From: Candidatus Cloacimonetes bacterium HGW-Cloacimonetes-2
GTDB lineage: Bacteria; Cloacimonadota; Cloacimonadia; Cloacimonadales; Cloacimonadaceae
Direction of reading: 5' to 3'
NCBI GenBank assembly: GCA_002842035.1
Contig: PHBP01000013.1
Coordinates: 1 to 55,167, forward strand
Length of the DNA stretch: 55,167 bases
The notes below the pieces were generated by a model. It was given only the letters and a program-made list of their open reading frames with translations, had not been told where the DNA came from and ran no database searches. Within the stretch, counting starts at the first letter, position 1, and each line of letters starts with the position of its first letter. A program made the translations under genes and the position numbers. Positions 34,295 to 42,033 of this stretch are shown in pieces.

Positions 34295-34393
34295 CCCGCC
34301 CTCTTTCAATGAAACAATGCTAAGACCTTGCAAGACAGCTATATCATACTTGCTTATGCAGGATTCAAGCAGGATAGAAGCAGGGTAGAAGCA
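34295..34393 (+). repeat. 99-bp direct repeat, right copy
   Basis: 98 of 99 positions equal 25730-25828 in the same orientation. It contains CCCGCCCTCTTTCAATGAAA and ends in GGATTCAAGCAGGATAGAAG-type near-repeats. It lies upstream of the SPFH cluster, while the left copy is downstream of it. Confidence 0.95.
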
Positions 34394-34585
34394 TCCTATC
34401 AAGGAGAAAGCAAGCTGGCAATGAATCAACAATCTGCAGCGGGAGCTGTGCTGATAATGCCTATGAACTGGCGCTGCGTATTCGATGGAAAATTATCCGC
34501 GACAAAAAGTACTTAGACTGATGGTATATACTTGACTAATTTAACAAAAACAGACAGAGAGGGTACTGAGATGCCTGTAGTGAAT

Positions 34586-34644
34586 CCGGGCAGAGGGTGC
34601 ATCCTTACACCCGGCGCAAAATGGGCTCCCAAAAGGAGTTTACG
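34586..34644 (+). promoter_or_regulatory. Structured leader of the beta-helix gene
   Basis: GGGTG (34595-34599) pairs with CACCC (34608-34612), and CTCC (34626-34629) can pair with the ribosome-site GGAG (34635-34638) over a CAAAA loop, hiding it. The GGCGCAAA between them faintly recalls c-di-GMP (GEMM) aptamers, but the full core is not present. Weak evidence for translational control. Confidence 0.25.
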
Positions 34645-36399
34645 ATGAAGATACGTTTGTTCTTGTTGGTTTGTCTGTTTGCTCTGACAAGCATTTATGC
34701 TTGGGGCTTGGCAGGAGTCTATACCATCAATCCAATGTTGCCGCCAACGGCGAGTAATTTCCAAAGTTTCACTGCCGCGATCAATGCTCTGAACTCAAGC
34801 TATCCTACTGCTCCGGTTACCTTTAACGTCAAGGCTGGCGCATACTTTTATGAGGCCTGCCCAACTATTTATGCTGCCTCATTTCCTCCGCTGGCGGTGG
34901 TCTTTCAGAAAGATGATCCTAACATGCAAAATGCCGGGTTGATTTCACTTTCCACTGCGGCAGGATTTAAGCTGGTCGGCGGCGACTATTTCACCTTTGA
35001 CGGGATAGACGTGTTGGCTACGACCAGTAACTGTCCGTATGGCTTTTTTCTGGATGGAACCGGTGGAAACGGAGCGCATCACAACACTATCAAAAACTGT
35101 AGGATAGTGATGAATCAGTCATTTGATAACACGATCGGAATCTATCAGCTCTGCGTTTCTGCTGGCTATATGGAGGCTTCAAACTCGAATAATACCTATG
35201 AGAATGTCTCGATTGAGAATAGCTTTAGCGGTATCGTTCTGGATCATCAGAATGCCAGTTCCGGTTTCTACGATCAGAACTGCGTAATCAAAAACTGCAC
35301 AATTGGAGCTCCTTCGATGGTTCTGATGACAGGAGCAAGCACCCGTTATGGTATCTATACCCGGGGGCAAAACTCCTTGATCATCGAAAACAACGAAATC
35401 AGAAACATTGTCTCTCAGAATGCGGAAAGCTATGGTATACATCTATATACAACCAGAGGTGAAAGCCATATCAGGGGCAACAAGATCCACGGGATTCACA
35501 GCGCCAACGCTACCAGCTTGAAAGCTCAGTACGGGATCAAAGCTGATCTGGCCGTCGAGTCAAACGTCCAGAAGTCAGTAAAAATCTACAATAATATGAT
35601 CTGGGACATCTATAATCCCTTTGGCAGCAGTAGCAGCCTGGGAGTATGCGGGATCTACCTGCAAGGGGTGTATAATCTAAACAAGTACTATGTGGATTTC
35701 AATACCATCTGCCTGCAGACTGCTCCGGCCAGCGTAACTCACGGGCTCTTCTTTTATAATGCCGGCGGACAGCACTTTGTAAGAAACAACATCATCCAGG
35801 TGATGAGCCCCGGAGCGACCAGAGCTCACGTATGTATCCGCTATTACGACAACCCGATGGGAGCCGCGGGGTCTGTTGCAGACTACAATGTGCTCTATTC
35901 GGGCGGACTCAATAATTGCAATGCCGTTCACGTCAATATGGGAAATGACTTTTATGCAGATGTTACAAGCTGGTATGCAGCCAGTGGATTGGATCAACAC
36001 AGCTATTCGAGCGATCCCCTGCTGATCTCCGTCAGTGATCCTCATCTGCAGAGCGGAACAAGCTCTGATGCTCTGGATGGTGGAAGCTACTTTGCAGGAG
36101 CCTTGAACTGGGTAAGCACGGACATCGATGGCAATAACAGAAATGCTACTAACCCCGATATTGGTGCGGATGAGCTGTATGTGGCAACCCCTCCGGAAGT
36201 TCCTACGGCTCAGATCAGCCAGGCTGACGGCTCAGTCTTTATTAGCTGGGATGCCGTCCAGGGAGCCACATCTTACCGGATAGAAGCATCTGACGAGCCC
36301 GCTGCGGGCTTCTCCCTACTGGGGACGAGCACCACTACAAACTATACGGATACAATAACTACAAAGAAGTTCTACCGGGTGATAGCTGTAGCCGAATAG
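34645..36399 (+). CDS. Secreted parallel beta-helix protein
   Basis: The start is ATG at 34645 behind GGAG; the 584-residue product has a signal peptide (MKIRLFLLVCLFALTSIYA). Residues of about 30-480 hold pectate-lyase-type beta-helix turns (HHNTIKNCRIVMNQS, NCVIKNCTIG, NSLIIENNEIRNI, SHIRGNKIHGI, VKIYNNMIWDIYNP, YVDFNTICLQT, FVRNNIIQV). The typical closing pattern is PDIGADEL. A C-terminal FN3-like domain ends the protein without a sorting domain, so the export route beyond the periplasm is unclear. Such proteins often act on or bind polysaccharide. Its stop is 2 bp from the convergent GGDEF gene. Confidence 0.8.
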   Translation: MKIRLFLLVCLFALTSIYAWGLAGVYTINPMLPPTASNFQSFTAAINALNSSYPTAPVTFNVKAGAYFYEACPTIYAASFPPLAVVFQKDDPNMQNAGLISLSTAAGFKLVGGDYFTFDGIDVLATTSNCPYGFFLDGTGGNGAHHNTIKNCRIVMNQSFDNTIGIYQLCVSAGYMEASNSNNTYENVSIENSFSGIVLDHQNASSGFYDQNCVIKNCTIGAPSMVLMTGASTRYGIYTRGQNSLIIENNEIRNIVSQNAESYGIHLYTTRGESHIRGNKIHGIHSANATSLKAQYGIKADLAVESNVQKSVKIYNNMIWDIYNPFGSSSSLGVCGIYLQGVYNLNKYYVDFNTICLQTAPASVTHGLFFYNAGGQHFVRNNIIQVMSPGATRAHVCIRYYDNPMGAAGSVADYNVLYSGGLNNCNAVHVNMGNDFYADVTSWYAASGLDQHSYSSDPLLISVSDPHLQSGTSSDALDGGSYFAGALNWVSTDIDGNNRNATNPDIGADELYVATPPEVPTAQISQADGSVFISWDAVQGATSYRIEASDEPAAGFSLLGTSTTTNYTDTITTKKFYRVIAVAE

Positions 36400-36401
36400 C
36401 C

Positions 36402-37436
36402 TTAGAGCGCTTCTTTTTCGTCCTCAGGGCCACTGGTGCAGACATCTTGGAAGCACACGACTTGGTTCTTGCCGTTGTGCTTGCCCTTGTATAGAGCCTG
36501 ATCAGCCTCGAGAATCATCTTTTCCAGCGAGAGATCAGTATCTCTGTGGCTAAATCCTATGGTGATACCAAGGTGCAATACTTGATCGTTATAGGTGAGA
36601 GGAGTGTTTTTAACTGTATCTTTTACCCTCTCCAGCACGATCAGAGCACCCTCGCAGGAGGTTTCCGGGAAGACAAAGAGGAATTCCTCACCGCCCCATC
36701 TGCCCACCGTATCTGTCTGGCGTATCTGATCCAGAAAGATCTGTGAGACCAGCTTCAGGACCTCATCCCCGCAGTCGTGACCATAGGTGTCATTGACGTG
36801 CTTGAAGTTATCAATATCAGCAATAGCCAGAGCAAAGCCCCGTCTGGTACGGGTGGAACGCAGGATTTCAGTCTCGATAATCTCTTCCAGCGACCTTCTG
36901 TTGTAGAGTCCGGTGAGGCTGTCGTGCCTTGCCAGTCGCTCCAGATTCTCATAAGCAGACTGCAGCTCCTGATTCTTCTTTTGCATAGCAGAATGAGCAT
37001 TCTCCAGATCCTCGGTGAGTTTCTCCAGATAGCCGGTTAGCTCGTTCTGACTTTGCTGCGCTCTGATCTCGTTATCTATATTGGTAAAGATGCCCAGGAT
37101 GCCGTTTATACCACCATCCTTTCCCTGTATAGGCGAGACGTAGAGTTCTGCCCAAAAGAGACTGCCATCCTTGCGTTTGTATCTCCTGCGACGCTTCAAA
37201 CTGGGAAGCTCCCCACGCATCAGCATTCTGAAGTGCTCGTCATTCTGATCCCTGTCTTCGTCCGGGGTCAGATCTCGTACTTTGAGCTTGATTGCCTCTT
37301 CCTCTGTGTAGCCGGTAAAATCGCACCACGCCTTGTTAACGAGGCTGTAATTGCCCTCTTTGTCGGTTATCCCGATAGCCACAATGGCATTGTCAAAGAT
37401 TACATGATACAAATCTTCGGAATGCACACGATCCAT
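36402..37436 (-). CDS. PAS-GGDEF diguanylate cyclase
   Basis: This 344-residue protein has a PAS domain (about 5-125; NAIVAIGITDKEGNYSLVNK, WCDFTGYTEEEA, YKRKDGSLFWAELYVSPI), a coiled-coil linker and a GGDEF domain (about 170-335). The active site is GRWGGEEFLF. RQTD lies five residues before GGEEF, the product-inhibition I-site. The protein should therefore make cyclic di-GMP in response to a PAS-sensed signal, from the cytoplasm (no membrane helix). It is downstream of the ferritin gene but separated by a terminator. Confidence 0.94.
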   Translation of the reverse strand: MDRVHSEDLYHVIFDNAIVAIGITDKEGNYSLVNKAWCDFTGYTEEEAIKLKVRDLTPDEDRDQNDEHFRMLMRGELPSLKRRRRYKRKDGSLFWAELYVSPIQGKDGGINGILGIFTNIDNEIRAQQSQNELTGYLEKLTEDLENAHSAMQKKNQELQSAYENLERLARHDSLTGLYNRRSLEEIIETEILRSTRTRRGFALAIADIDNFKHVNDTYGHDCGDEVLKLVSQIFLDQIRQTDTVGRWGGEEFLFVFPETSCEGALIVLERVKDTVKNTPLTYNDQVLHLGITIGFSHRDTDLSLEKMILEADQALYKGKHNGKNQVVCFQDVCTSGPEDEKEAL

Positions 37437-37449
37437 ACTAACTCCCTTA

Positions 37450-37479
37450 AAGAAAAGAGGCAGGGCTTTATGCCCCGCC
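37450..37479 (-). terminator. Terminator after the ferritin gene
   Basis: On the minus strand GGCGGGGC-ATAAA-GCCCTGCC, an 8-bp stem with one A-C mismatch, is followed by TCTTTTCTTT. It ends the flavodiiron-ferritin pair before the cyclase gene. Confidence 0.6.
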
Positions 37480-37493
37480 CCTAAGCGATTGTA

Positions 37494-38006
37494 TTATTCT
37501 GCTGTGGTGGGAGGAGTATAAGTCCTCTGTCCCAGCTCACGATCCAGCATAAAGATGGCATGCATATTGTCCCCTATCATCTTAAGCTGGCTTACAATCT
37601 TATCGGCAGTGGCTTCCTCTTCGACTTGTTCGTCGATATACCACTGCAAGAAGCTCTTGGCTGCATAGTCTTTTTCTTTGGTGGCAAGATCCATCAAGCC
37701 GTTGATGCTCTTGGTGATGAATTGCTCGTGTTCATAAGCCATCTTGAAGGCATTGAGCGGAGCCTTGAAGCTCTTATCCGGCTTGGCGATAGCGGCAAGC
37801 TCGACTTCACCTCCGCGCTCCAGCACATAGTTAAAGAACTTCATCGCATGGAAGCGTTCTTCCTGGGCTTGCACCAGCATCCAATTGGCAAAGCCATCCA
37901 GATTTTCTTTGGCAAACCAAGCACTCATCGCCAGATAGAGATACTCGGAGAATAATTCCTTGTTGATTTGTTCGTTGATTGCTTTATTGAGTGATTTGCT
38001 GATCAT
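37494..38006 (-). CDS. ftnA: Bacterial non-heme ferritin
   Basis: This 170-residue four-helix bundle has the ferritin ferroxidase ligands in EQINKELFSEYLYLAMSAWF, AQEERFHAMKFFNYV and QWYIDEQVEEEATADKIV. The length and motifs are those of FtnA; no heme-ligand methionine is evident. It stores iron and limits Fenton chemistry. Its ATG overlaps the flavodiiron gene's TGA (ATGA), so the two are coupled. Confidence 0.95.
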   Translation of the reverse strand: MISKSLNKAINEQINKELFSEYLYLAMSAWFAKENLDGFANWMLVQAQEERFHAMKFFNYVLERGGEVELAAIAKPDKSFKAPLNAFKMAYEHEQFITKSINGLMDLATKEKDYAAKSFLQWYIDEQVEEEATADKIVSQLKMIGDNMHAIFMLDRELGQRTYTPPTTAE

Positions 38007-39199
38007 TTGGTTTCCTCCATTTTGTCTTTTATGTTTTGTTCAAGTTTGATGCGCATCTGCTGTAGATCCTCTTTGCCGGGAATGTACTGCTGTTTGATCG
38101 GCTCCAGCATATCAAAGCCGCATTCCTTGGGATCACCCAGGAGCTGATGCAAGATAGGGATGCTCTGTCCGCCCCAGCCATAAGAGCCAAAAGCCAGGCC
38201 CACTCTCTCTTTGGGCGAAAGCCCCTTGAGATAATACATAAAGGCGGCAACGGTCGGCAGGATAGAGCTGTTCAAAGTGGGTGAACCGACGCAGATCCAG
38301 TGCGCATCGATCACATCTGTCATAATATCAGAGATATGCGTAAGCTGCAGGTTGTATAGCTTGGTCTTGATGCCGAGATTCTCAAAGGCTTCCAGAATCG
38401 TCATCGCCATCTGCTCGGTCGATTTCCACATACTGTCATAGATTACCAAAGCGTTATCCATCTTGGAGATGCTATAAGCCCAATCCTTGTAAGCCTGCAC
38501 GATCTGTGGAATATGCTCTGTCCAGATGATTCCGTGGGAAGGACAGATCATCTCGATATCCAGCCCGGACGCCTGATCCAGCACCTTCTGAACCTGCTTG
38601 GAATAGGGCAATACGATATTGGCATAATACTTCTTTGCCTCTTCCATAATGATGGTGAGCGGATACTCCGTATCGAGGCGTTCTGAAGAGGATATATGCT
38701 GCCCGAAAGCGTCGTTTGAAAATAGAATCTTCTCCTCAGGGCAATAAGAGACCATATTATCCGGCCAATGTACCATCGGAGTCGTCACAAAATGCAAGCT
38801 GCGTTTACCGAGCGAAATACTATCGCCGGTCTTGACTTCTTGAAATTTCCAATCCTTCTTGTAATGAGCCTTGAGCCCCTTGATACCATTGGCATTGGTG
38901 TAAATAGTAGCATTGGGAAGCAGCTCCATCAGTCTCGGCATCCCGCCGGAGTGATCCATCTCGACGTGATTCTGTACCAATATGTCGATTTTGGATGGAT
39001 CGATGATCTCGCTGATCCGCGATATCATCTCGTCGTATAGATAATATTTGACGTTGTCGATCAAAGTGATCTTCTCATCGATGATCAAATATGCATTGTA
39101 AGTGGAACCACGCTGCGTCATATATCCGTGAAAGTTACGCAGGTTCCAGTCGATTCCACCGACCCAATAGATGCCTTCTCTTAATTTCCTAGCTTTCAT
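38003..39199 (-). CDS. Flavodiiron protein (FprA-type O2/NO reductase)
   Basis: This 398-residue protein has a beta-lactamase-like domain with diiron ligands His78, Glu80, Asp82, His83 (NHVEMDHSGG), His144 (PMVHWPDN), Asp163 (SNDAFGQH) and His222 (CPSHGIIW). A flavodoxin domain from about residue 250 has the FMN loops YDSMWKSTEQM and GSYGWGGQ. It reduces O2 to water or NO to N2O. It is coupled to ferritin and transcribed from a recognisable promoter, a coherent O2/iron defence pair in an anaerobe. Confidence 0.95.
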   Translation of the reverse strand: MKARKLREGIYWVGGIDWNLRNFHGYMTQRGSTYNAYLIIDEKITLIDNVKYYLYDEMISRISEIIDPSKIDILVQNHVEMDHSGGMPRLMELLPNATIYTNANGIKGLKAHYKKDWKFQEVKTGDSISLGKRSLHFVTTPMVHWPDNMVSYCPEEKILFSNDAFGQHISSSERLDTEYPLTIIMEEAKKYYANIVLPYSKQVQKVLDQASGLDIEMICPSHGIIWTEHIPQIVQAYKDWAYSISKMDNALVIYDSMWKSTEQMAMTILEAFENLGIKTKLYNLQLTHISDIMTDVIDAHWICVGSPTLNSSILPTVAAFMYYLKGLSPKERVGLAFGSYGWGGQSIPILHQLLGDPKECGFDMLEPIKQQYIPGKEDLQQMRIKLEQNIKDKMEETK

Positions 39200-39254
39200 T
39201 CGTATCGCTCCATAAATGTATAATTCCCGGGGATTCCTCGGAATGCCTATCTAC

Positions 39255-39282
39255 ATTATAGGTAAAAGTAAAGCCAAGTCAA
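39255..39282 (-). promoter_or_regulatory. Sigma-70-type promoter of the flavodiiron-ferritin operon
   Basis: On the minus strand TTGACT (39282-39277), a 16-bp spacer and TATAAT (39260-39255). This is the best -35/-10 pair in the window, about 50 nt before the start codon. Confidence 0.65.
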
Positions 39283-39389
39283 GGATAATTTAGCCCAAAT
39301 ATGCTGAATCTCCCCCCTTTCTGTACCAATTTCTCCGCATTTCCCACACTGCCTGGCTTTGAATCCAGAGGTCAATAACTGGCACTCAT

Positions 39390-39470
39390 CTGGAGATCCC
39401 CTTGTCGTCACTAGGGGATCACTAGGGGATCACCAGGGGATCACATAAGGATTCAAGCAGCAAGCAAGGA
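39390..39470 (+). repeat. CTAG-rich composite repeat (family 2, copy C)
   Basis: Three 11-bp units ACTAGGGGATC (39410-39420), ACTAGGGGATC (39421-39431) and ACCAGGGGATC (39432-39442) are preceded by CTGGAGATCCCCTTGT and followed by GGATTCAAGCAG and CAAGCAAGG. The order and orientation are those of copy A. Confidence 0.85.
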
Positions 39471-39493
39471 AAAACAATAAGTCTCTTGAACAC

Positions 39494-39529
39494 AAAAAAA
39501 GAGGCGTCTTCCCGCGGAAAGACAGCCTC
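39494..39529 (-). terminator. Terminator of the rpmE-to-DPD-like gene run
   Basis: On the minus strand GAGGCTGTCTT pairs with AAGACGCCTC (one mismatch) around TCCGCGGG and is followed by seven T. It lies 25 bp past the stop at 39554. Confidence 0.85.
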
Positions 39530-39553
39530 AATATGACATTATTTTATTATTGA

Positions 39554-41992
39554 TCAGTCAGTTATATCGTCATCACGCATATAGAGCGCTCCGGCGTAAC
39601 ACTTTTGCACGCAGAGCGAACAGCCGACGCAGAGATCCTTGTCGATTAACGGATATTTCTCGTCATCCAGACGAATGGCAAGGTAGGGACAGCGGGTGCA
39701 ATTGCCGCAATGCACACAAAGCTCGCGTATCAGAGCGGAGTGTTTGCTCTTGGGCGGCAGATCCATAAAGTCTATAATGGGATCAGGTTGCGCTATTCCG
39801 ACCAGTTGCTGGATACTTGGGACGCCTTTGAATTCGAGATAGTGGCTGAGTCCCTGTTTGAGGTCGCGGATAATGCCGAGACCATACTTTTCGGCTACGG
39901 TGCAGCATTGCACGGTGGAGCAACCCAGAGCCAGCATATTAGCCGCGTCATAATAATTCATCACACCGCCGTTTCCTAAGATTGTGACGCCCATTTTGCC
40001 CGCTCTGGCGAGATTCAGATAGCTGATCGGGAGCACTCCGGCACCGCTCAAACCGATGACCGTGCCTTTGTCCCAGGAGCCTTCAGTATCCCTGAAAGCC
40101 AGCGCCGGGAAGGTATTGGCAAGCGTGATGCCGGCTTTTTTACCGGGGTATTTGGCAAAGACCTTGCGGATCGCCTCGACAATCGGATAGATCGCTGTGA
40201 CAGCACCGGTTAGCTTGAAAAGTTTAGGAATTTCAGGATCGCTGATCTGCATCACCCAATCCACGATTTTGGCGCTGAGAGTGGCATCCTGAGCTACGAT
40301 ATCGCCGTGGGTACCATCACCGCCCTGAGGGCAGGAGAGGCTGTATTCGATGCCCATCGCACCGGCAGTTTCCAGCTTTTTGGTATTGGATTGCCAGACG
40401 AGCATATCCTCGGCGTCATTTCCCGTCACAGGGCCGCCGGTGGATGCCATAGTGAGCTTTTCCGGAAACTCCTTGATCAGTCTGCCAAGTTCTTCGCAAA
40501 CGCGATCCAGAGGATGCTCGGATACATTGTCGCAATTGCCGTAGGTATCGGGATTTACGACGTACATATACTCGCCGGGGATGTGGATATCGAGGCCATC
40601 GAAAGCGGTCTTCATAATACCGCCGCTCCAGCCTGCCTGATAAGCGAGCTTCATCTGCTCGTAACCATCGGTGGGAGGCGCGGCAGAGAGCAGGAAGGGG
40701 CTCTCGATCTTGCGTCCAAAGAATTCACAAGCCAGATCGACCGGGAATTCGTTCCAGCCGGAGACCGGAACACAGCTCTTGGTGGGCTTGGGAATCTCCG
40801 GGCTATCCAGGTTTTGCAGCCTGGCATCAACTGTGAGAGCAGCATTCTTTCCGGCAGCAACAGCTTCCACGACCGTGCTGGGGCCATTGGAGATATCGCC
40901 GCAGTAATAGATATTGTCACCTTTCTCGGTGAATCCGGGGCGGTTTCCAATTGCTACGATGAGAGCGTCAAACGGCCTGAAGACCGGCTCTGCGCCTACT
41001 TCATCGCGGATTTTGGAAGGATGGAAGCTTTCGCCCGAGGGCAGACTCACCGGGAGGGTGCGGATACCTTTGACGATGCCTTGTTCGTGCACCAGTTCGG
41101 TCACTCTCTGGCGGGTGCTGATCTGCACTCCTGCCTTGAAGAGGCCTTGCTTTTCGGCATCAGTGATCGGCATTTCGGGGTAAGATTCGAGGCAGATCAG
41201 TTCCACGTGGGCTGCGCCTTTGAGGGCAATAGTGAGGGCTTGGTCGGCAGCAATCGCACCGCCCACGAGAGCGACTCTCTTGCCCGTAAAATCGTAGTTA
41301 TCGGGATTGCGCAGGAGGTCCATACCGTATTGAATATGCTCGTCACCGGGGATATTCAGATGGATGGGATTGTCCAATCCGGTGGCAACAATCACGGCTT
41401 CAAAACCTTTGGCAAGCAGCTCGGCAGCCCTGGGTGCGCCCGATTGAGGAATCAGCTTAAATGCTTCTGCCACAAATGCCAGGTCGCTATCCATCACACC
41501 CGGTTCGAGACGTTCCGCCGGGATCAGACGAGCCTGTCCGCCGGCTGTATCGTTATCATAGACAGCCACTTCGTAGCCCAGTTGGATTAGAGTCACGGCT
41601 GCGCCAATTCCGGCAGGACCGGCACCCAATACGGCAATCTTCTTGCCCAAAGGACGGGTCTGGAAGAACTGGGGAACTTGCCCTAATTCCTTGGCTTTCT
41701 TGATGATAGTGGCCTGGATGGCAGGGATATTAACGGGTGTATCAAAGTCTTCGCGGGTGCAAGCGGCACGGCAGTGGTAATCCGGGCAGACGGAGCCGCA
41801 TACTCCTCCCAAAGGATTGCTGGAGAGGATGATGCCTGCGGCGCGTTTGAAATCGGAGGGACGGAATCCGCTGGCAGCTCGGATGAAATCTGCGGGCGAA
41901 CAATCGCAGGGACAAGCAGTCTTGCAGGGTTTTTCCTCGCAAAACTCGCAACGGGCCATCTCGGCCTTTAATTGGGCGTCAGTGTAAAACAT
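39554..41992 (-). CDS. Dihydropyrimidine-dehydrogenase-like fusion (PreT-PreA plan)
   Basis: This 812-residue protein has the layout of dihydropyrimidine dehydrogenase in one chain. An N-terminal Fe-S domain contains CEFCEEKPCKTACPCDC. An FAD loop is IAVLGAGPAGIGAA (about 119-132) and an NAD(P) loop is VALVGGAIAAD. An FMN TIM barrel (about 415-750) contains SLSCPQGG, KLTGAVT and LGNGGV. Two [4Fe-4S] motifs, CVHCGNCTRCP and CVGCSLCVQKC, close the protein. In mammalian DPD the catalytic acid is Cys671 in GLACGQD; here the aligned stretch is GDIVAQD, with Val566 at that place. The substrate may therefore not be a pyrimidine. The gene is 41 bp behind FTCD. Confidence 0.85.
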   Translation of the reverse strand: MFYTDAQLKAEMARCEFCEEKPCKTACPCDCSPADFIRAASGFRPSDFKRAAGIILSSNPLGGVCGSVCPDYHCRAACTREDFDTPVNIPAIQATIIKKAKELGQVPQFFQTRPLGKKIAVLGAGPAGIGAAVTLIQLGYEVAVYDNDTAGGQARLIPAERLEPGVMDSDLAFVAEAFKLIPQSGAPRAAELLAKGFEAVIVATGLDNPIHLNIPGDEHIQYGMDLLRNPDNYDFTGKRVALVGGAIAADQALTIALKGAAHVELICLESYPEMPITDAEKQGLFKAGVQISTRQRVTELVHEQGIVKGIRTLPVSLPSGESFHPSKIRDEVGAEPVFRPFDALIVAIGNRPGFTEKGDNIYYCGDISNGPSTVVEAVAAGKNAALTVDARLQNLDSPEIPKPTKSCVPVSGWNEFPVDLACEFFGRKIESPFLLSAAPPTDGYEQMKLAYQAGWSGGIMKTAFDGLDIHIPGEYMYVVNPDTYGNCDNVSEHPLDRVCEELGRLIKEFPEKLTMASTGGPVTGNDAEDMLVWQSNTKKLETAGAMGIEYSLSCPQGGDGTHGDIVAQDATLSAKIVDWVMQISDPEIPKLFKLTGAVTAIYPIVEAIRKVFAKYPGKKAGITLANTFPALAFRDTEGSWDKGTVIGLSGAGVLPISYLNLARAGKMGVTILGNGGVMNYYDAANMLALGCSTVQCCTVAEKYGLGIIRDLKQGLSHYLEFKGVPSIQQLVGIAQPDPIIDFMDLPPKSKHSALIRELCVHCGNCTRCPYLAIRLDDEKYPLIDKDLCVGCSLCVQKCYAGALYMRDDDITD

Positions 41993-42033
41993 TGGGCCTC
42001 CAGGGCTGGATCAGTAAGTGTGCTTTTGGCAGT

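Larger units (their letters stand above)
39200..39553. other. Intergenic region with promoter, repeat and terminator
   Basis: These 354 bp hold the promoter of the flavodiiron-ferritin operon (39255-39282), family 2 repeat copy C (39390-39470) and the terminator of the dihydropyrimidine-dehydrogenase-like gene (39494-39529). An imperfect palindrome (ATTCCCGGGGATTCCTCGGA region, 39227-39245) lies at the likely transcript start and could be an operator. Confidence 0.6.

Noticed and set aside
34586-34644. c-di-GMP (GEMM) riboswitch
   Set aside because: Only a GGCGCAAA-like stretch and one hairpin are seen; the tetraloop, receptor and second stem of the aptamer are not identifiable, so it is kept only as a structured leader.
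40307-41590. 427-residue open frame on the plus strand
   Set aside because: It is antisense to the DPD-like gene, whose cofactor motifs are clear; the frame is a by-product of codon use.
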